Origin: Rhinopomastus cyanomelas
Lineage: Eukaryota; Chordata; Aves; Bucerotiformes; Rhinopomastidae
Direction: 5' to 3'
Length of the DNA: 64,000 nucleotides
Assembly (NCBI GenBank): GCA_013400115.1
Contig: VXBP01001901.1
Location: forward strand, 1-64,000
The position numbers and the translations under genes were made by a program. The notes below the pieces were generated by a model. It searched no databases. It saw only the letters and a list, made by a program, of their open reading frames with translations, and had not been told where the DNA came from. This document shows, piece by piece, positions 25,001 through 33,651 of this stretch (position 1 is its first letter; the number at the start of each line of letters is the position of its first letter).

Positions 25001-28000
25001 CCCAGGAATGTTGTATCCAACCGAGCTACCCCCTCCCTATGAGGCAGTGATTGGAGAGACACCCGCCAGCCAGGTAAGAAGTTCTTTAGTCTTCAGGAAC
25101 TCGGGATGTGGAACAATTTTGCATCAATTTAATGATCAAAAATAGTTGAGGAGTTAGCTGTACTTTGGGGGAACAGCCACTGGAAAACATTTCGTTCTTT
25201 ACACACATTTTTCAGACCATTCTAAAAGGGTTTGACTTCTTTCACGTGTATTCTCCTTATGGTCCTGTGTGTGTTTGGGCAAATGCTTATGGGAGTCATA
25301 GCATTTCATTTAAAAAGTTGGACGATGCTGGACCCGCAGAACAAAAAACTAGAAGAATGGATTAGAATAACCGAAGCACAGTAGTTTCTCATTTTTGAAG
25401 AGGATAGCAGTGTTTCAGAATGAGGTTACACCTCTTTACTTCTGCTGATTTCACTTCTGCTTTCCAGTCCTCTGTCGCTTGATCATAGTCAGCTGTGGGT
25501 AGATGTACAGACGTAAGAAATTAGTGAGTGTAGTAAGTTCTGTGACATAGGTGTGTTCATTGGTCTACCCTGGCACGTGCACTGGAAGCTTTTTCCTTAA
25601 TAGCTTCTGAGTTACAGTGTCACATTCCATATTTTACAGGGCCAGATAGAAATTAAGCTCCTGACAATAAGTATTTCAGGGAGATGAATGATGGTTATTC
25701 CTAAAATCTGTCACCAGCTGCAGTGAGCTATGACTGGTTAATTGTGTCCCTACAGAGAGAAGCAGCTATGATGCTTTCTCCTCAACATGAAACCGTGCCC
25801 TTCCGTGTTTCATTTTTTTCTCAATTATTGTTACTAGCTATTTATTGGTATTCCTTTTCCAATAATCATCCTTAAGAACTTCTGATAATTAAGGACATTG
25901 GTAGCCAGGTGTGTTCTTAAGATCATGGGCAGTAAACTTTGTTTTGGAAAATTGCAGGTTAATGTGTTGTTTTATTGAACAAATCCCATGTAGGTCACTG
26001 TTACTGATCAGCAAGTATCCGAATCGAGCTTGGGTGAGAGGAACATGACCCTGGACTTCAGCACACAAGGTGATCATAGCACTAGAACCAAATAAATTAC
26101 TTCAAGTCTTTCTTGCTTGGGTACTGTCATCTGAACACTTTCGAGTAACGACTGATGTACTTACCAGTTATTAAATGTAGATGAGTCTATTGAAAATAGG
26201 GCTAGGGAAGAATGGGAGATGGCCAAGAAGTCTTTATTTTCCTCTGAATCTCTTGTTTTGCAGTGTCTGTGGAGAGCACTTCTTTGATGGTCTCTGAGGC
26301 TGTTGATATCCCAGACCACAGCTGCTCCTCTGAAGATCTTTGTTCGCTAGAAGTTCAAGGATCTCTCCGTTCTGCAGATTTTTCTCCCTACTGTACAACC
26401 CCCAGAGGGGCTGTGGACCAGCACTGCAGCACTCACTGCAGGTGCCACAGGACTCGCTCCGAGGGTTTTTCTGATGAGCATGACAGCTCCCACTGCCGAG
26501 CCTCCACAGACAGGTCTCAAGGACAGAAAAAGACCTGTACCCGTGGCAGGTCCTTGCACTATTCCTCAGAGAACATTAGCCCCTCAGAAAGAGAACTGCA
26601 GGGTTCTGCTCAAGAGAGCAACACCACACCACCTTTGAGGCAAAAGAAAATGTGCTGTGTGGACTTTGGCCAGCACCGTGCCCCTTCCCAAACCTCCCCC
26701 TCTTTTGGGCCTGCAAATACTTCATCTTACACAAGCAGCTGTGCAAGTGCTGGCCAGCAGCATCACTTCACAAAACACCGGATCTCGACTATAGTCCGAT
26801 CAACTAGTGACCCTGTGTCGTGTTCATTGTATACAGAAGGTAGGTGAGAAGCACCACAGGGCTGATGGAGCATGGAACAGATGAGTGGTGTGTGAGTTAT
26901 GCAGCAACTGGTGCTGCTGCAAATTCAAGGACACATTCCCATGAGAGCTGACTTACCTGGGAAGAATTTAATTTCATGTGGGTTTTCTTGGTTGGAACAT
27001 TTTTAAGGAGAATGGAAATAAGAGAAATGATGGAGTGAAATTCATGTTGGCTTTTCTAAATTGTACCAGCCTTTCTGCAGTGCTCAGTAAGCCATCTCTG
27101 GAGCAGCTACTTCCACTTTTCTATTACTGCTACAGCGAGAGGTTAAGAAGAAGTGAAATGGGGTCTGGCTAGGAAGTTATTAACTGAGCTGTCCTGCTTG
27201 CAGTACAGCACGTTGTCTTTCCTGAAGGTGACACGGGCATTGACAGTATTGGCGTGTGTCAGAGGCAGCGTGAGCGTGGCTGCAGTGGCAAGTTGGAGTG
27301 TGCTGGGAAAAGTTTTAAAGGACAAAGAAATGAAAGATGAGGCACATGATAGGATGATGAATGAAGAGGAAAGCTTTTCACTGTCAGGGCTATGTAACGT
27401 CTGCCATGAATCTCCTTTTAGATGAGTAGGCAAGAAGAGGGGAGACATTGTCTGCTGAACAGTGAAACTTCAAAAAAATCTGCTTGTTAGTGGAAAAAGA
27501 AATGTTGGATTTAGTAGAAGATGGCTTGAACATACAACAGGAACGTACAAAAGTGCAGAGTTTACAAGCTGTTTAGGGAGATTCAAAAGGATAACCTGGA
27601 GAAGTGGTTTGAAAGCGGGTTAAAAGCTTTGTAAGATGTCGTAGAATGTGCTGCTACAGATGTACTCGTTGGGCTCTCTGAAGGCTCTAGGAGAAGAATC
27701 TTGGAACTAGCTCAAAAGTAGACAAAATACTGCAATAACTGGTTTTATTTAAGATGATGTGTAGGTTCGATTACACCGTTTCTGTGACTTTCAGACACCT
27801 CGTACTTAGCTCAGTAACTGACTGTGTTTTACCTTTAGAAATCCTTGCCAGGAAAGCAGCATCTTTCATCTAGATGTCTGCGTTTATTTTAGGACTTCTA
27901 CTCTGCTAGGATGCACGTGCTGTGCAGACACTAAGTAGGCATTTTGGGATCCTTTCTTCTGTGCCAAAGACAAGAAGAAGAGCCCTTTCTCTTCTGGATC

Positions 28001-31000
28001 ACACTCTGGGAGTTTTCAGTAATGTGCTCCTTACACTCACCGTGTTGGAGAGAGTTTACTGTGGGCAGCCATACCAACATGTTCTAGCTGGCTGCTGAAC
28101 AGATGCTCTGCTTTCATTTTTAGCGTGTCCTGAATAAGTGGCATTGTGGTAGTTATTTGGACTAATTTTGGCTAATGCTGGGTCCTCAGCACAAGAAGAG
28201 TGTGAACCTGTTGGAGCAGGCCCAGAGGAGGCCACAAAAATGATCAGAGGGCTGGAGCCCCTCTGCTGTTAGGCCAGGCTGAGAGGATTTGGATTGTGCA
28301 TCCTGGAGAGGAGAAGGCTCCAGGAAGAACTTGGTGCAGCCTTTCAAGTGTCTGAAGGGGCCGGTAAGAAAGCTGGGGCCAGTCTTTTGTGTTGAGCTTG
28401 ATTTTGAAATCTTACATAGGTTGGAAGCAGCACAATTCTGCTAAACTAACATGGTTGTTTGTAGCAACCCTGCAGCCTATTTCTCCTAAGCTGTTGCACA
28501 CAGCTGAAGTTTGTATAGACTTCACAGCTTTACAAAGACACACAATATAGCTTGTCCTTGACTAGTGTTTGGGTTTCACTGCAGAATTACAGCTACTTCC
28601 ATACAGTTAAACAACAGACAAGGGGTAAGGAACCTGACAGAGCTCTATCGACTAACCAACGCAGAAGAAAAAGTGTTTGGGGTTTCTTTTTTCAGCAACA
28701 CACACTTATTTTTTATAAATGGTCCTGGAGTACAACTACTGGTCGAATCGACTGACGATGTGAAAAACAGAGCTGTAGTTACAGATCATTCATACTAGCA
28801 GCTCATCTAACAGACACACCGTGGGGCTTGGAGAACTGAGGGGTAGGGCAGCTCACAACAGAATACAGTGGTCAAATTGGTAAGTAAGAAGAACTACTAT
28901 CTTCTGATTAACCTCCCTATACAAGTCAGTGTGAAAAGACTTAGAAGGCTTTCCCCTGCAACGATTTATCGTAGCAAAGGAGGACAAAGTCAGCATCTAG
29001 CACTGCAGTGAATTTTTCACTCTACTAGAGTAGATCGTACCGGCCGCTCGTCATCAGCTTTGCGCAAAGATATGGAAGAAAACCTCTTGTAATCTACCTA
29101 GAAGCTGAAAACAATTCTCAGTCTTGGAACAGATGTAACAGCTTTAGCATAAATGCGAGGGTTTAGTCTGTCCTGACTGTCCCAAGCTCCAAAGGACTGC
29201 GGTGGTTAAGTACCGCTGTATAGTGGGATCTCATCGTCATTGATCCCACAGATTCTGTCACGAAAACGTTGACTGTGCCCAGAGCTGTTTGTAGATGTTC
29301 TGTAAGCACTTGTTATTGATTGGATTGTTAAGAACCATAGTGGTCACTTACCCACTAATATAATCACTGGTGAATAACATTTGTCCAGAAAAGAATGAGA
29401 ACCTGTACGAAAAGGAGGAGGTAGCAATGTTGAATAACGTGCTGGCTTGTTTATCATTTTGAGAGAGAAACTCTGTTGGCCAGGGAAGTAAAGGAGAGTC
29501 TGCGGGAGCACTTAGGCCCCAAATACTTGGGATTTGAGAGCTGTGTAACAGAGAGGAAAGTGTTTATTCAACAACTTACAGGAAATACCTGTGTGTAGTG
29601 CCTTCTCTTTCTGAAGGAGCATCTTGAAAGCTGTATTTGTTTTGAGTAGTTTTATTCTCTCAAGGAGACAATAAAATAATCCAGACAATAAAAGAAAACA
29701 GTTCCTTGTTTTGCTAGAAGGGGTTGATTGTACTTTGTCTCTCTTTCTTTGATTAAAGGTGATAATCGTGCCTGGACTTCTCTGTGTAGCCAGTGTCAAG
29801 ATGCAGGATTATCTCCAGCTCCACTGGAAACAGGTGAGGATCGGTTTTCTGAAGCACGTGGATTTTCTCCTGTTTTTTTAAAATAACTAAAAACAGATGA
29901 AGAAACAAACTTGGGAACATTTAGGGCAGAAACCCCACTAACTGACAGCATGTATCAGGATGTATGTGCGGATGGAACCAGCCTTTTACTGAAAATAAAT
30001 GTGATTAATTAAGTCTTTTTTGTTTTTTACTTTCTCTGTGTTTCTTCCAAAACTCTCTTGTATTCACTGCTTTATAGTTTTTGAGGCCTAGAACTGACCC
30101 CTGGTTACAAGTGTCCAGTTTGTGGTTTCCTTGATTGCATGTTCTTGTTATTCTTCCAACAGAACAGCTATTTGATAATAAAAAGCTTTTGTGACAAGAT
30201 TTGTTTTGCTTTTTTAGATTTTCTTCTTTGTTTTTTTTTTTAAAACCATTACTTTAAAGCTGTTCTTCCCCCCCTTTTTTAGTTGCTGTTTCTGGTTCTC
30301 ACATGGCTGCCTCTGCTTGTCAGCATTCTTTGAGCAGTTTCCTGCCAGCTGGAAAACAGAGAGATACGAGGAAAATTGATCTCCATCTGAAGCCAAAGGC
30401 TTTGCATGCAGTCTCGAAAGAGCGACCACACTCTTTAGTGGACCTTAAGGCCTATAAAGACACAAAAATTTTAGTGGCAAAATTTTTGGAACATTCAAAC
30501 TGTAATCTCCCTCCAGAAGTGCGTCACGTAGTGAACAGCATACGGTCGGTTATAAAATCTGATGAGAAACACATGGAAGAAGCCATCTTCAGTGCCAATA
30601 TTATAGACCAGGTAGGCCACGTACGTACTAAAGATCTGTTCAGCCAGGACAAAAACACAGTGATGTGTTTCTTGAGAGTTTCAAGTACTGGAGACAATTC
30701 CTACAAAGTCCTTTTGTAGTAGCCTGGCTTTTGTAAGTAGTAATTCCTCTTTACGGGGCAGCAACGCATTTTACACTGAATCGGTGCATTTAAAATTCTG
30801 CAGCTGGAGTCAGTAAATGTGAGAGCAGCAGAGAACTGGTTTGAGCTGCAGAGAACTGGTTTGAGCTGCAGAGAACTGGTTTGAGCTGCAGAGAACTGGT
30901 TTGAGCTGCAGAGAACTGGTTTCCACGTTGATAATCAGCCTCTCTCATTTCCAGCGTCTTTCTGCACTTGTGGCTGTTCCACATGTGAGTTTATGTTTAC

Positions 31001-31986
31001 GTGTGGGAATATACACAACTTGTAAAGTTCCTTTACATGTTGTCAGGTTGGAACAGCGTGTCAGAGATTGGCTTGGAGCAGGAGACAATCCTTTGTTTGG
31101 GAAGTCTTGCTGCAAAATTGCCTTTGCTGCCTATGAAGCAGAGCACAGAAGTGGCGCCGCATCAGTTCCTTCTGTAGCAGAAAAGCAGTTGCTGTGATGA
31201 TGAACTTAATAGGGTGTCAGTATGGAATTAAATTTCAACAGTTTTGTTGCTTAACAAAATACCAGATCCTTAAATCCTCAAGGTCTGAAAGCTAAAACCA
31301 ATTTTCTTTAAATGAAAAAGCCATAGTTCCTTGCAAATCATTAAAAAATATGTTTGTGTAGATCATAAAACTAGAAACCAATGGCCCAGGCTTTAAGCTG
31401 TGTGGATTTATTTCTTGGATCCAGGGAGATCGTATCAACACAGGAGTTTTTTCACATTAAAAAATCATTGTACTAGGGGTTTTCCAGACAAAACCCATTA
31501 CAAATGCCCAGGGCATCCCAGACATCGACTTCAGACCTCACAGCATCGTTGGTAAAAGTCACCTAAATGCAGTTGGTGAGGTTGCTTGACAGTTCTGTTC
31601 ACACCAAGAAGCTAGTTTACCATATTTGCAAGTTTTTAATTCTCTTCTATCCCCAGTAAAGCTGTGATGCATTAACATCAACAGAGTTGATTTGCTCCAA
31701 ACCTGTGTTTGTCAATTATAAGTTAGAGCTTTCTTTTCTTTCAAAGGAAAGCATTTCTTACCTGGTCTCCCCTGGTGTTTTTCCTTCTGTTAACCAGGTA
31801 ATTACAAGTTCCCAGCAGAATGTGAATACCTCTAGAAAGCAACTTCAAGAGGATCTCCATCTTCAGAGCTGCGGTGCTCTGAGCTCTCCTGTTGCCTTCT
31901 TACGCAGTAGGTCCCATATCCCTCGCGGTTTAGAGCGGGACAGGCCTCACAGTTTAATTGGAGTTTGCCGGGAGACCATCCTTTGA
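3926..31986 (+). CDS. ENTREP2: ENTREP2 (FAM189A1), endosomal transmembrane epsin interactor 2, C-terminal 630 residues in ten exons
   Basis: Ten GT-AG exons with consistent phases: 3926-4036, 9607-9738, 16778-16885, 24187-24347, 24938-25073, 25994-26069, 26264-26839, 29759-29833, 30283-30611 and 31798-31986, ending in TGA. Numbering from the first codon present, residues 5-22 form a hydrophobic segment (FFMLLSAVCVMLNLAG). Residues 38-81 form a cysteine-rich loop (VCVCCEMQHQTSGCSN). Residues 83-110 form a second membrane segment (LLFSVCALNIIST...). After that comes a long cytoplasmic tail with PPPPYYPPEY and LPPPYEAV, which are PPxY motifs of the kind bound by NEDD4-family WW domains. The family is known from ENTREP1, which binds ITCH and promotes receptor degradation; the ENTREP2 role is inferred. 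The first two membrane segments and the start codon lie upstream of the window. ENTREP2 is preferred over ENTREP1 because the convergent neighbour is APBA2, not APBA1. Confidence 0.93.
4037..5418. other. ENTREP2 intron, no recognisable feature
   Basis: First part of the 5570-base intron between 4036 and 9607. The sequence is AT-rich, with no repeat or exon that I can name before the LTR-like element starts. Confidence 0.5.
6104..6783. repeat. 680-bp direct repeat, copy 1
   Basis: Begins CACGGCCGGCGCCGGGCTGG and ends TTTGGGCTACAG. Copy 2 lies at a constant offset of 845 bases with only scattered substitutions and no net insertion or deletion. Copy 1 ends exactly at a single unknown base at 6784, which suggests an assembly duplication. 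Confidence 0.9.
6949..7628. repeat. 680-bp direct repeat, copy 2
   Basis: Second copy of 6104-6783, at an offset of 845 bases. It includes the minus-strand TATA motif (7226-7235) and the duplicated GC-rich units. The 164 bases between the copies (6785-6948) do not match the sequence upstream of copy 1, so the two copies have different flanks. Confidence 0.9.
7640..9445 (+). mobile_element. Old CR1 LINE with ORF1 remnant joined to ORF2 reverse transcriptase
   Basis: About 7680-8200 carries broken ORF1-like text (LVRLRGIRETEQETD, then VLFYLEPGS near the end of ORF1). From about 8230 it jumps to the ORF2 linker (QMCRDEVRKAKVQ) and then reverse transcriptase pieces (DLEDKVPP, DWKKANIGASFKKSRKEDPG, YQPVCL). 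At 8985-9035 it reads VDVICLDFCKASDMVSH, and near 9300 SAEDSKLGGAVDSP. The ORF2 endonuclease is missing, so the element was deleted internally. Many stops and shifts make it a relic. A single unknown base sits at 9134 with repeated flanks. Confidence 0.8.
9607..9738 (+). CDS. ENTREP2: ENTREP2 coding exon, cysteine-rich loop
   Basis: 132 nt, phase 0 to 0, 44 codons from IKFDSDGVCVCCEMQHQTSG to VVRLTLK. The acceptor is CTCTCCACAG and the donor is GTGTGT. The exon holds five cysteines between two membrane helices, as expected for the large loop of the ENTREP family. Confidence 0.95.
9739..15084. other. ENTREP2 intron, 5.3 kb without a recognisable element
   Basis: First part of the 7039-base intron to 16777. 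The sequence is AT-rich and apparently unique. A short duplicated phrase (CAGTTTTAAGTAGATATAAG, then a near copy) lies at 9771-9810. I find no exon, RNA gene or mobile element that I can support. Confidence 0.5.
15085..15325 (+). mobile_element. CR1 LINE fragment, end of ORF2
   Basis: Plus-strand reading gives TSGRTRGNGLKLFQGRFRFH, IRKNFFSNRVGRGWNRLP and IEVVEWPS, which is the C-terminus of CR1 ORF2. The 3' UTR tail is missing or altered. Another CR1 fragment in the same orientation follows at once. Confidence 0.85.
15326..15870 (+). mobile_element. CR1 LINE fragment, reverse transcriptase to 3' tail, with a sized sequencing gap
   Basis: Before the gap it reads LFIDNWDVG and ADDTKLGGVADNP-like text in shifting frames. 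After the gap comes the 3' UTR phrase GGATTGGACTAGATGATCTTTC and a degraded CTATGATTTTG tail. Unknown bases fill 15572-15782. The gap sits wholly inside this repeat, so the missing piece is very likely CR1. Confidence 0.85.
15572..15782. other. Assembly gap of 211 unknown bases
   Basis: Run of N inside a CR1 element in an ENTREP2 intron. No exon is missing here: exon phases on either side (9738 and 16778) join correctly. Confidence 0.99.
16057..16116 (+). mobile_element. Possible ancient CR1 tail
   Basis: AGTTGGACTTGATGACCTTA followed by TTCTCCAACCTAAATG resembles a diverged CR1 3' UTR. It is short and lacks a tail repeat, so the assignment is weak. Confidence 0.45.
16778..16885 (+). CDS. 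ENTREP2: ENTREP2 coding exon, fourth membrane segment
   Basis: 108 nt, phase 0 to 0, 36 codons from DLLFSVCALNIISTIVCALA to STDLLQM. The acceptor is TTTTCACAG and the donor is GTGAGT. It encodes the last membrane helix before the cytoplasmic tail. Confidence 0.95.
16886..24186. other. ENTREP2 intron of 7.3 kb, no recognisable element
   Basis: AT-rich intronic sequence with no CR1 piece, LTR, RNA gene or exon that I can identify on either strand. Short open frames here lack family patterns and splice context. It ends in the acceptor CTGTTCTTTCAG. Confidence 0.5.
24187..24347 (+). CDS. ENTREP2: ENTREP2 coding exon, proline-rich segment with PPxY motifs
   Basis: 161 nt, phase 0 to 2. It encodes FLPQRPHSTHPDCMTPRGTV and later FIPPIPPPPYYPPEYTCTP, which contains overlapping PPxY motifs (PPYY, PPEY). 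These are the likely docking sites for WW domains of HECT ubiquitin ligases such as ITCH, by analogy with ENTREP1. The donor is GTGATT after the split arginine codon AG|A. Confidence 0.95.
24938..25073 (+). CDS. ENTREP2: ENTREP2 coding exon with a further PPxY motif
   Basis: 136 nt, phase 2 to 0, completing the split arginine and then TLHLEFPHSPFSALYEVTIN and LPPPYEAVIGETPASQ. It adds another PPxY site (PPPY). The acceptor is TTTTGAGCAG and the donor is GTAAGA. Confidence 0.95.
25994..26069 (+). CDS. ENTREP2: ENTREP2 coding exon, short
   Basis: 76 nt, phase 0 to 1, encoding VTVTDQQVSESSLGERNMTL then DFSTQ. The acceptor is CCCATGTAG and the donor is GTGATC. Its start resembles VTSIGQQVAESS of the mammalian protein as I recall it, which supports the exon. 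The following intron is only 194 bases. Confidence 0.88.
26264..26839 (+). CDS. ENTREP2: ENTREP2 coding exon, large serine-rich cytoplasmic segment
   Basis: 576 nt, phase 1 to 1, about 192 codons. It starts VSVESTSLMVSEAVD and ends IVRSTSDPVSCSLYTEG; the STSLxVSE and RSTSDP phrases match the mammalian protein as I recall it. The middle is low in hydrophobic residues and rich in Ser, His and Cys (QHCSTHCRCHRTRSEGF) and is probably disordered. The reading is open throughout and flanked by TTTTGCAG and GTAGGT. Confidence 0.93.
26840..28170. other. ENTREP2 intron, no recognisable element
   Basis: First part of the 2919-base intron to 29758. I see no repeat or exon in this stretch. Confidence 0.5.
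28171..28370 (+). mobile_element. CR1 LINE fragment, old
   Basis: The sequence GTTGGAGCAGGCCCAGAGGA followed by ATGATCAGAGGGCTGGAGCC and a REFGLCILEKRRLQEEL-like stretch matches the end of CR1 ORF2 (LEKVQRRA to LREFGLFSLEKRRL). It is diverged and lacks a tail. Confidence 0.75.
28371..29758. other. ENTREP2 intron, no recognisable element
   Basis: Unique intronic sequence ending in the acceptor TTTGATTAAAG. I support no other feature here. Confidence 0.5.
29759..29833 (+). CDS. ENTREP2: ENTREP2 coding exon, possible cassette
   Basis: 75 nt, phase 1 to 1, encoding GDNRAWTSLCSQCQDAGLSP and APLET. The acceptor TTGATTAAAG has a weaker pyrimidine tract than the others and the donor is GTGAGG. Because it is a symmetric multiple of three, skipping it would keep the frame, so it could be alternatively spliced. 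Confidence 0.78.
30283..30611 (+). CDS. ENTREP2: ENTREP2 coding exon, conserved C-terminal region
   Basis: 329 nt, phase 1 to 0. It contains SKERPHSLVDLKAYKDTKIL, VAKFLEHSNCNLPPEV and SDEKHMEEAIFSANIIDQ, a block that is conserved in the family. The acceptor is a strong C/T tract (CCCCCCCTTTTTTAG) and the donor is GTAGGC. Confidence 0.95.
30831..30922. repeat. 20-bp tandem repeat, about 4.6 copies
   Basis: The unit GAGAACTGGTTTGAGCTGCA is repeated without visible mismatch from 30831 to 30922 in the last ENTREP2 intron. It is a minisatellite-like array and probably polymorphic. Confidence 0.97.
31798..31986 (+). CDS. ENTREP2: ENTREP2 last coding exon
   Basis: 189 nt, phase 0, 62 codons plus TGA at 31984-31986. 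It encodes VITSSQQNVNTSRKQLQEDL, then HLQSCGALSSPVAF and ends SLIGVCRETIL. The acceptor is TGTTAACCAG. The phase joins correctly to NIIDQ of the previous exon. Confidence 0.88.
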   Translation, partial: VITSSQQNVNTSRKQLQEDLHLQSCGALSSPVAFLRSRSHIPRGLERDRPHSLIGVCRETIL

Positions 31987-32065
31987 TGATACTTGCAGGT
32001 ATGTGATTTCAGCAAAGAGAATTAAGGAAGAAACCAGGACTGGGAAAAAATACAAATAGTGGATG

Positions 32066-32195
32066 GTTTAAAAAGGAAAATGTTTTCCTTTGGGATTCCA
32101 CTTATTTCCAACAGCAGGAGGAGGATGCCTGTTTAAAAAGGAGTGTTTTCCTTTGGGATTCCACGTATTTCCAACAGCAGGAGGAGAATGTCTGT
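32066..32195. repeat. 65-bp tandem duplication in the ENTREP2 3' UTR
   Basis: Two near-identical units, starting GTTTAAAAAGGA at 32066 and at 32131 and ending CAGCAGGAGGAG(G/A)ATG. A few substitutions separate the copies (CACTTATTT against CACGTATTT). Confidence 0.93.
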
Positions 32196-32433
32196 TTTTC
32201 TGAATGTAGAGTTCAGCCCTGATTTTTGCAGAATTTTAAACGATTGATTATTAGTAAAGTCCTAATTTCCCCAATCAGAAATGCACTTACTTCACTGGAA
32301 CTACAGAAATACTAGCGATGCTGCCTGGCATTTCTTGAAACCCATTTCAGGACCGCCAGAGACCGGCTGTACAACTGAAGAGTTATATTTATTTACCGTA
32401 CCTCAAAAGTGTTTCAACTCTGACCAATGTTTT

Positions 32434-32439
32434 AATAAA
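32434..32439 (+). promoter_or_regulatory. ENTREP2: Poly(A) signal candidate for ENTREP2
   Basis: AATAAA lies 448 bases after the ENTREP2 stop codon, with a G/T-containing stretch (AAAGGTGATTGGTAC) about 25-40 bases further on. It is the first canonical hexamer after the stop that I see. Confidence 0.6.
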
Positions 32440-32693
32440 AAGTATTTCTTTGGATAGGAATGTAAAGGTGATTGGTACAGACCTACAAGTGCTGCTTCTA
32501 ATCCATTTTTTCCATGGGCTTTCATGCCAGGCTAATGCTCCCTCTGCCCTGTTTTCCCTTCCCCATACGTTGCCCTTTTAAATTACAGTAATGACTGCGC
32601 TGTGGTTTCTTTTTGCCTTGTTCTGAGCGTTCCTGAGTAACTGCTATGAAAATTGCAACTAGAAGATGCTTTAGGGAAGAAGTCTGGCCGCCC

Positions 32694-32833
32694 CCTTGCT
32701 GGAGGTGTTCGAGGCCACAATGGATGAGGCTTTGAGCAACCAACTCTAGTTGAGAGGTATCCCTGCTCACGGCAAAGAAGTTGGAGTGGATGATCTCTAA
32801 GGTCCCTTCCGACCTCAGACAGTCTGTGAGTCT
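32694..32833 (+). mobile_element. CR1 3' tail fragment between the two genes
   Basis: CCCCCTTGCTGGAGGTGTTC followed by TGGATGATCTCTAAGGTCCC is CR1 3' UTR. It lies between the two 3' ends, in ENTREP2 orientation. Confidence 0.8.
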
Positions 32834-33645
32834 TTTAAATTCTGCATTTCCAAAATGCATCTTCCACAAACTTTTTGCAGATACCAACTGACAGGAAATT
32901 AGATTCATTTTTATCTTTTTAGCTAGCAGAGCCTTGAACATTTTTGCTAGAAGAGATGTTACTCCATTTAGTAGTTTCGACACCTGTATAACTCAAATGT
33001 GTCCTTATGGTTCTGCTGCGTTTCTGATTTACTTAACACTCAGCTTTTTAAAAACACAGTGATCAAAAAGTAAATATCCATGATGCTGTGTTGAGAACAG
33101 CATAACCACATGTCTGCCAGCAACATCTTCTGGTGCAAACGTCATCCCGGCACTCGCAGAAGAAATTGAAAGGCCTTAAACAAAAGGATCTCCTCTCATA
33201 AAGAACCTGCTCTAGGGAGATGTTTAGTCTTTTTTGCAGCAGTGCTTGTCCGTGGTGTTTGTTTCCGTGGGAGGTTTAACCATGTCGTGGTTTTGTTTGT
33301 GTCATGGAGCTGGACAGAGAATCCTGTGAGAACGTCACAAAGGAACGAAGCTGAAGACGGGGGGGTTGCTACAGAGTCCCTGTGGGGCTGTATTTTACTG
33401 ATAGGCTGCTTCCTGCCAACATGCAGGGCAGTGACATCCCGTGGCAACAAAAGGTGCTGAGCGAAAGCAGCTGCTCCCGAGGTAATAATTCAGGAGACCC
33501 AAATGCCTAATTCAGGAGATGAATTCGTTTGGAGAAAAGCAATCAGTGACATTTGCAACTGCACTTAGATGAAGAATTAAATCATCTTCTACTCAGATTT
33601 TTTAATTACGTAAACTGACACAACAAACAAAATGAGCAACTTTCT
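32834..33645. other. Intergenic stretch between convergent genes
   Basis: Unique sequence between the probable ENTREP2 transcript end and the probable APBA2 transcript end. I see no gene, RNA or repeat in it. Confidence 0.5.
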
Positions 33646-33651
33646 TTTATT
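33646..33651 (-). promoter_or_regulatory. APBA2: Poly(A) signal candidate for APBA2 (distal)
   Basis: TTTATT on the plus strand, which is AATAAA on the minus strand, is followed downstream on the minus strand by a strong G/T-rich stretch (TTTTGTTTGTTGTGTC). It predicts a 3' UTR of about 1.2 kb. Confidence 0.65.

Larger units (their letters stand above)
31987..32460 (+). other. ENTREP2: ENTREP2 3' UTR (probable)
   Basis: Sequence after the stop codon up to just past the AATAAA at 32434-32439. It contains a 65-base tandem duplication (32066-32195). The real transcript end cannot be seen from sequence alone. Confidence 0.6.
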
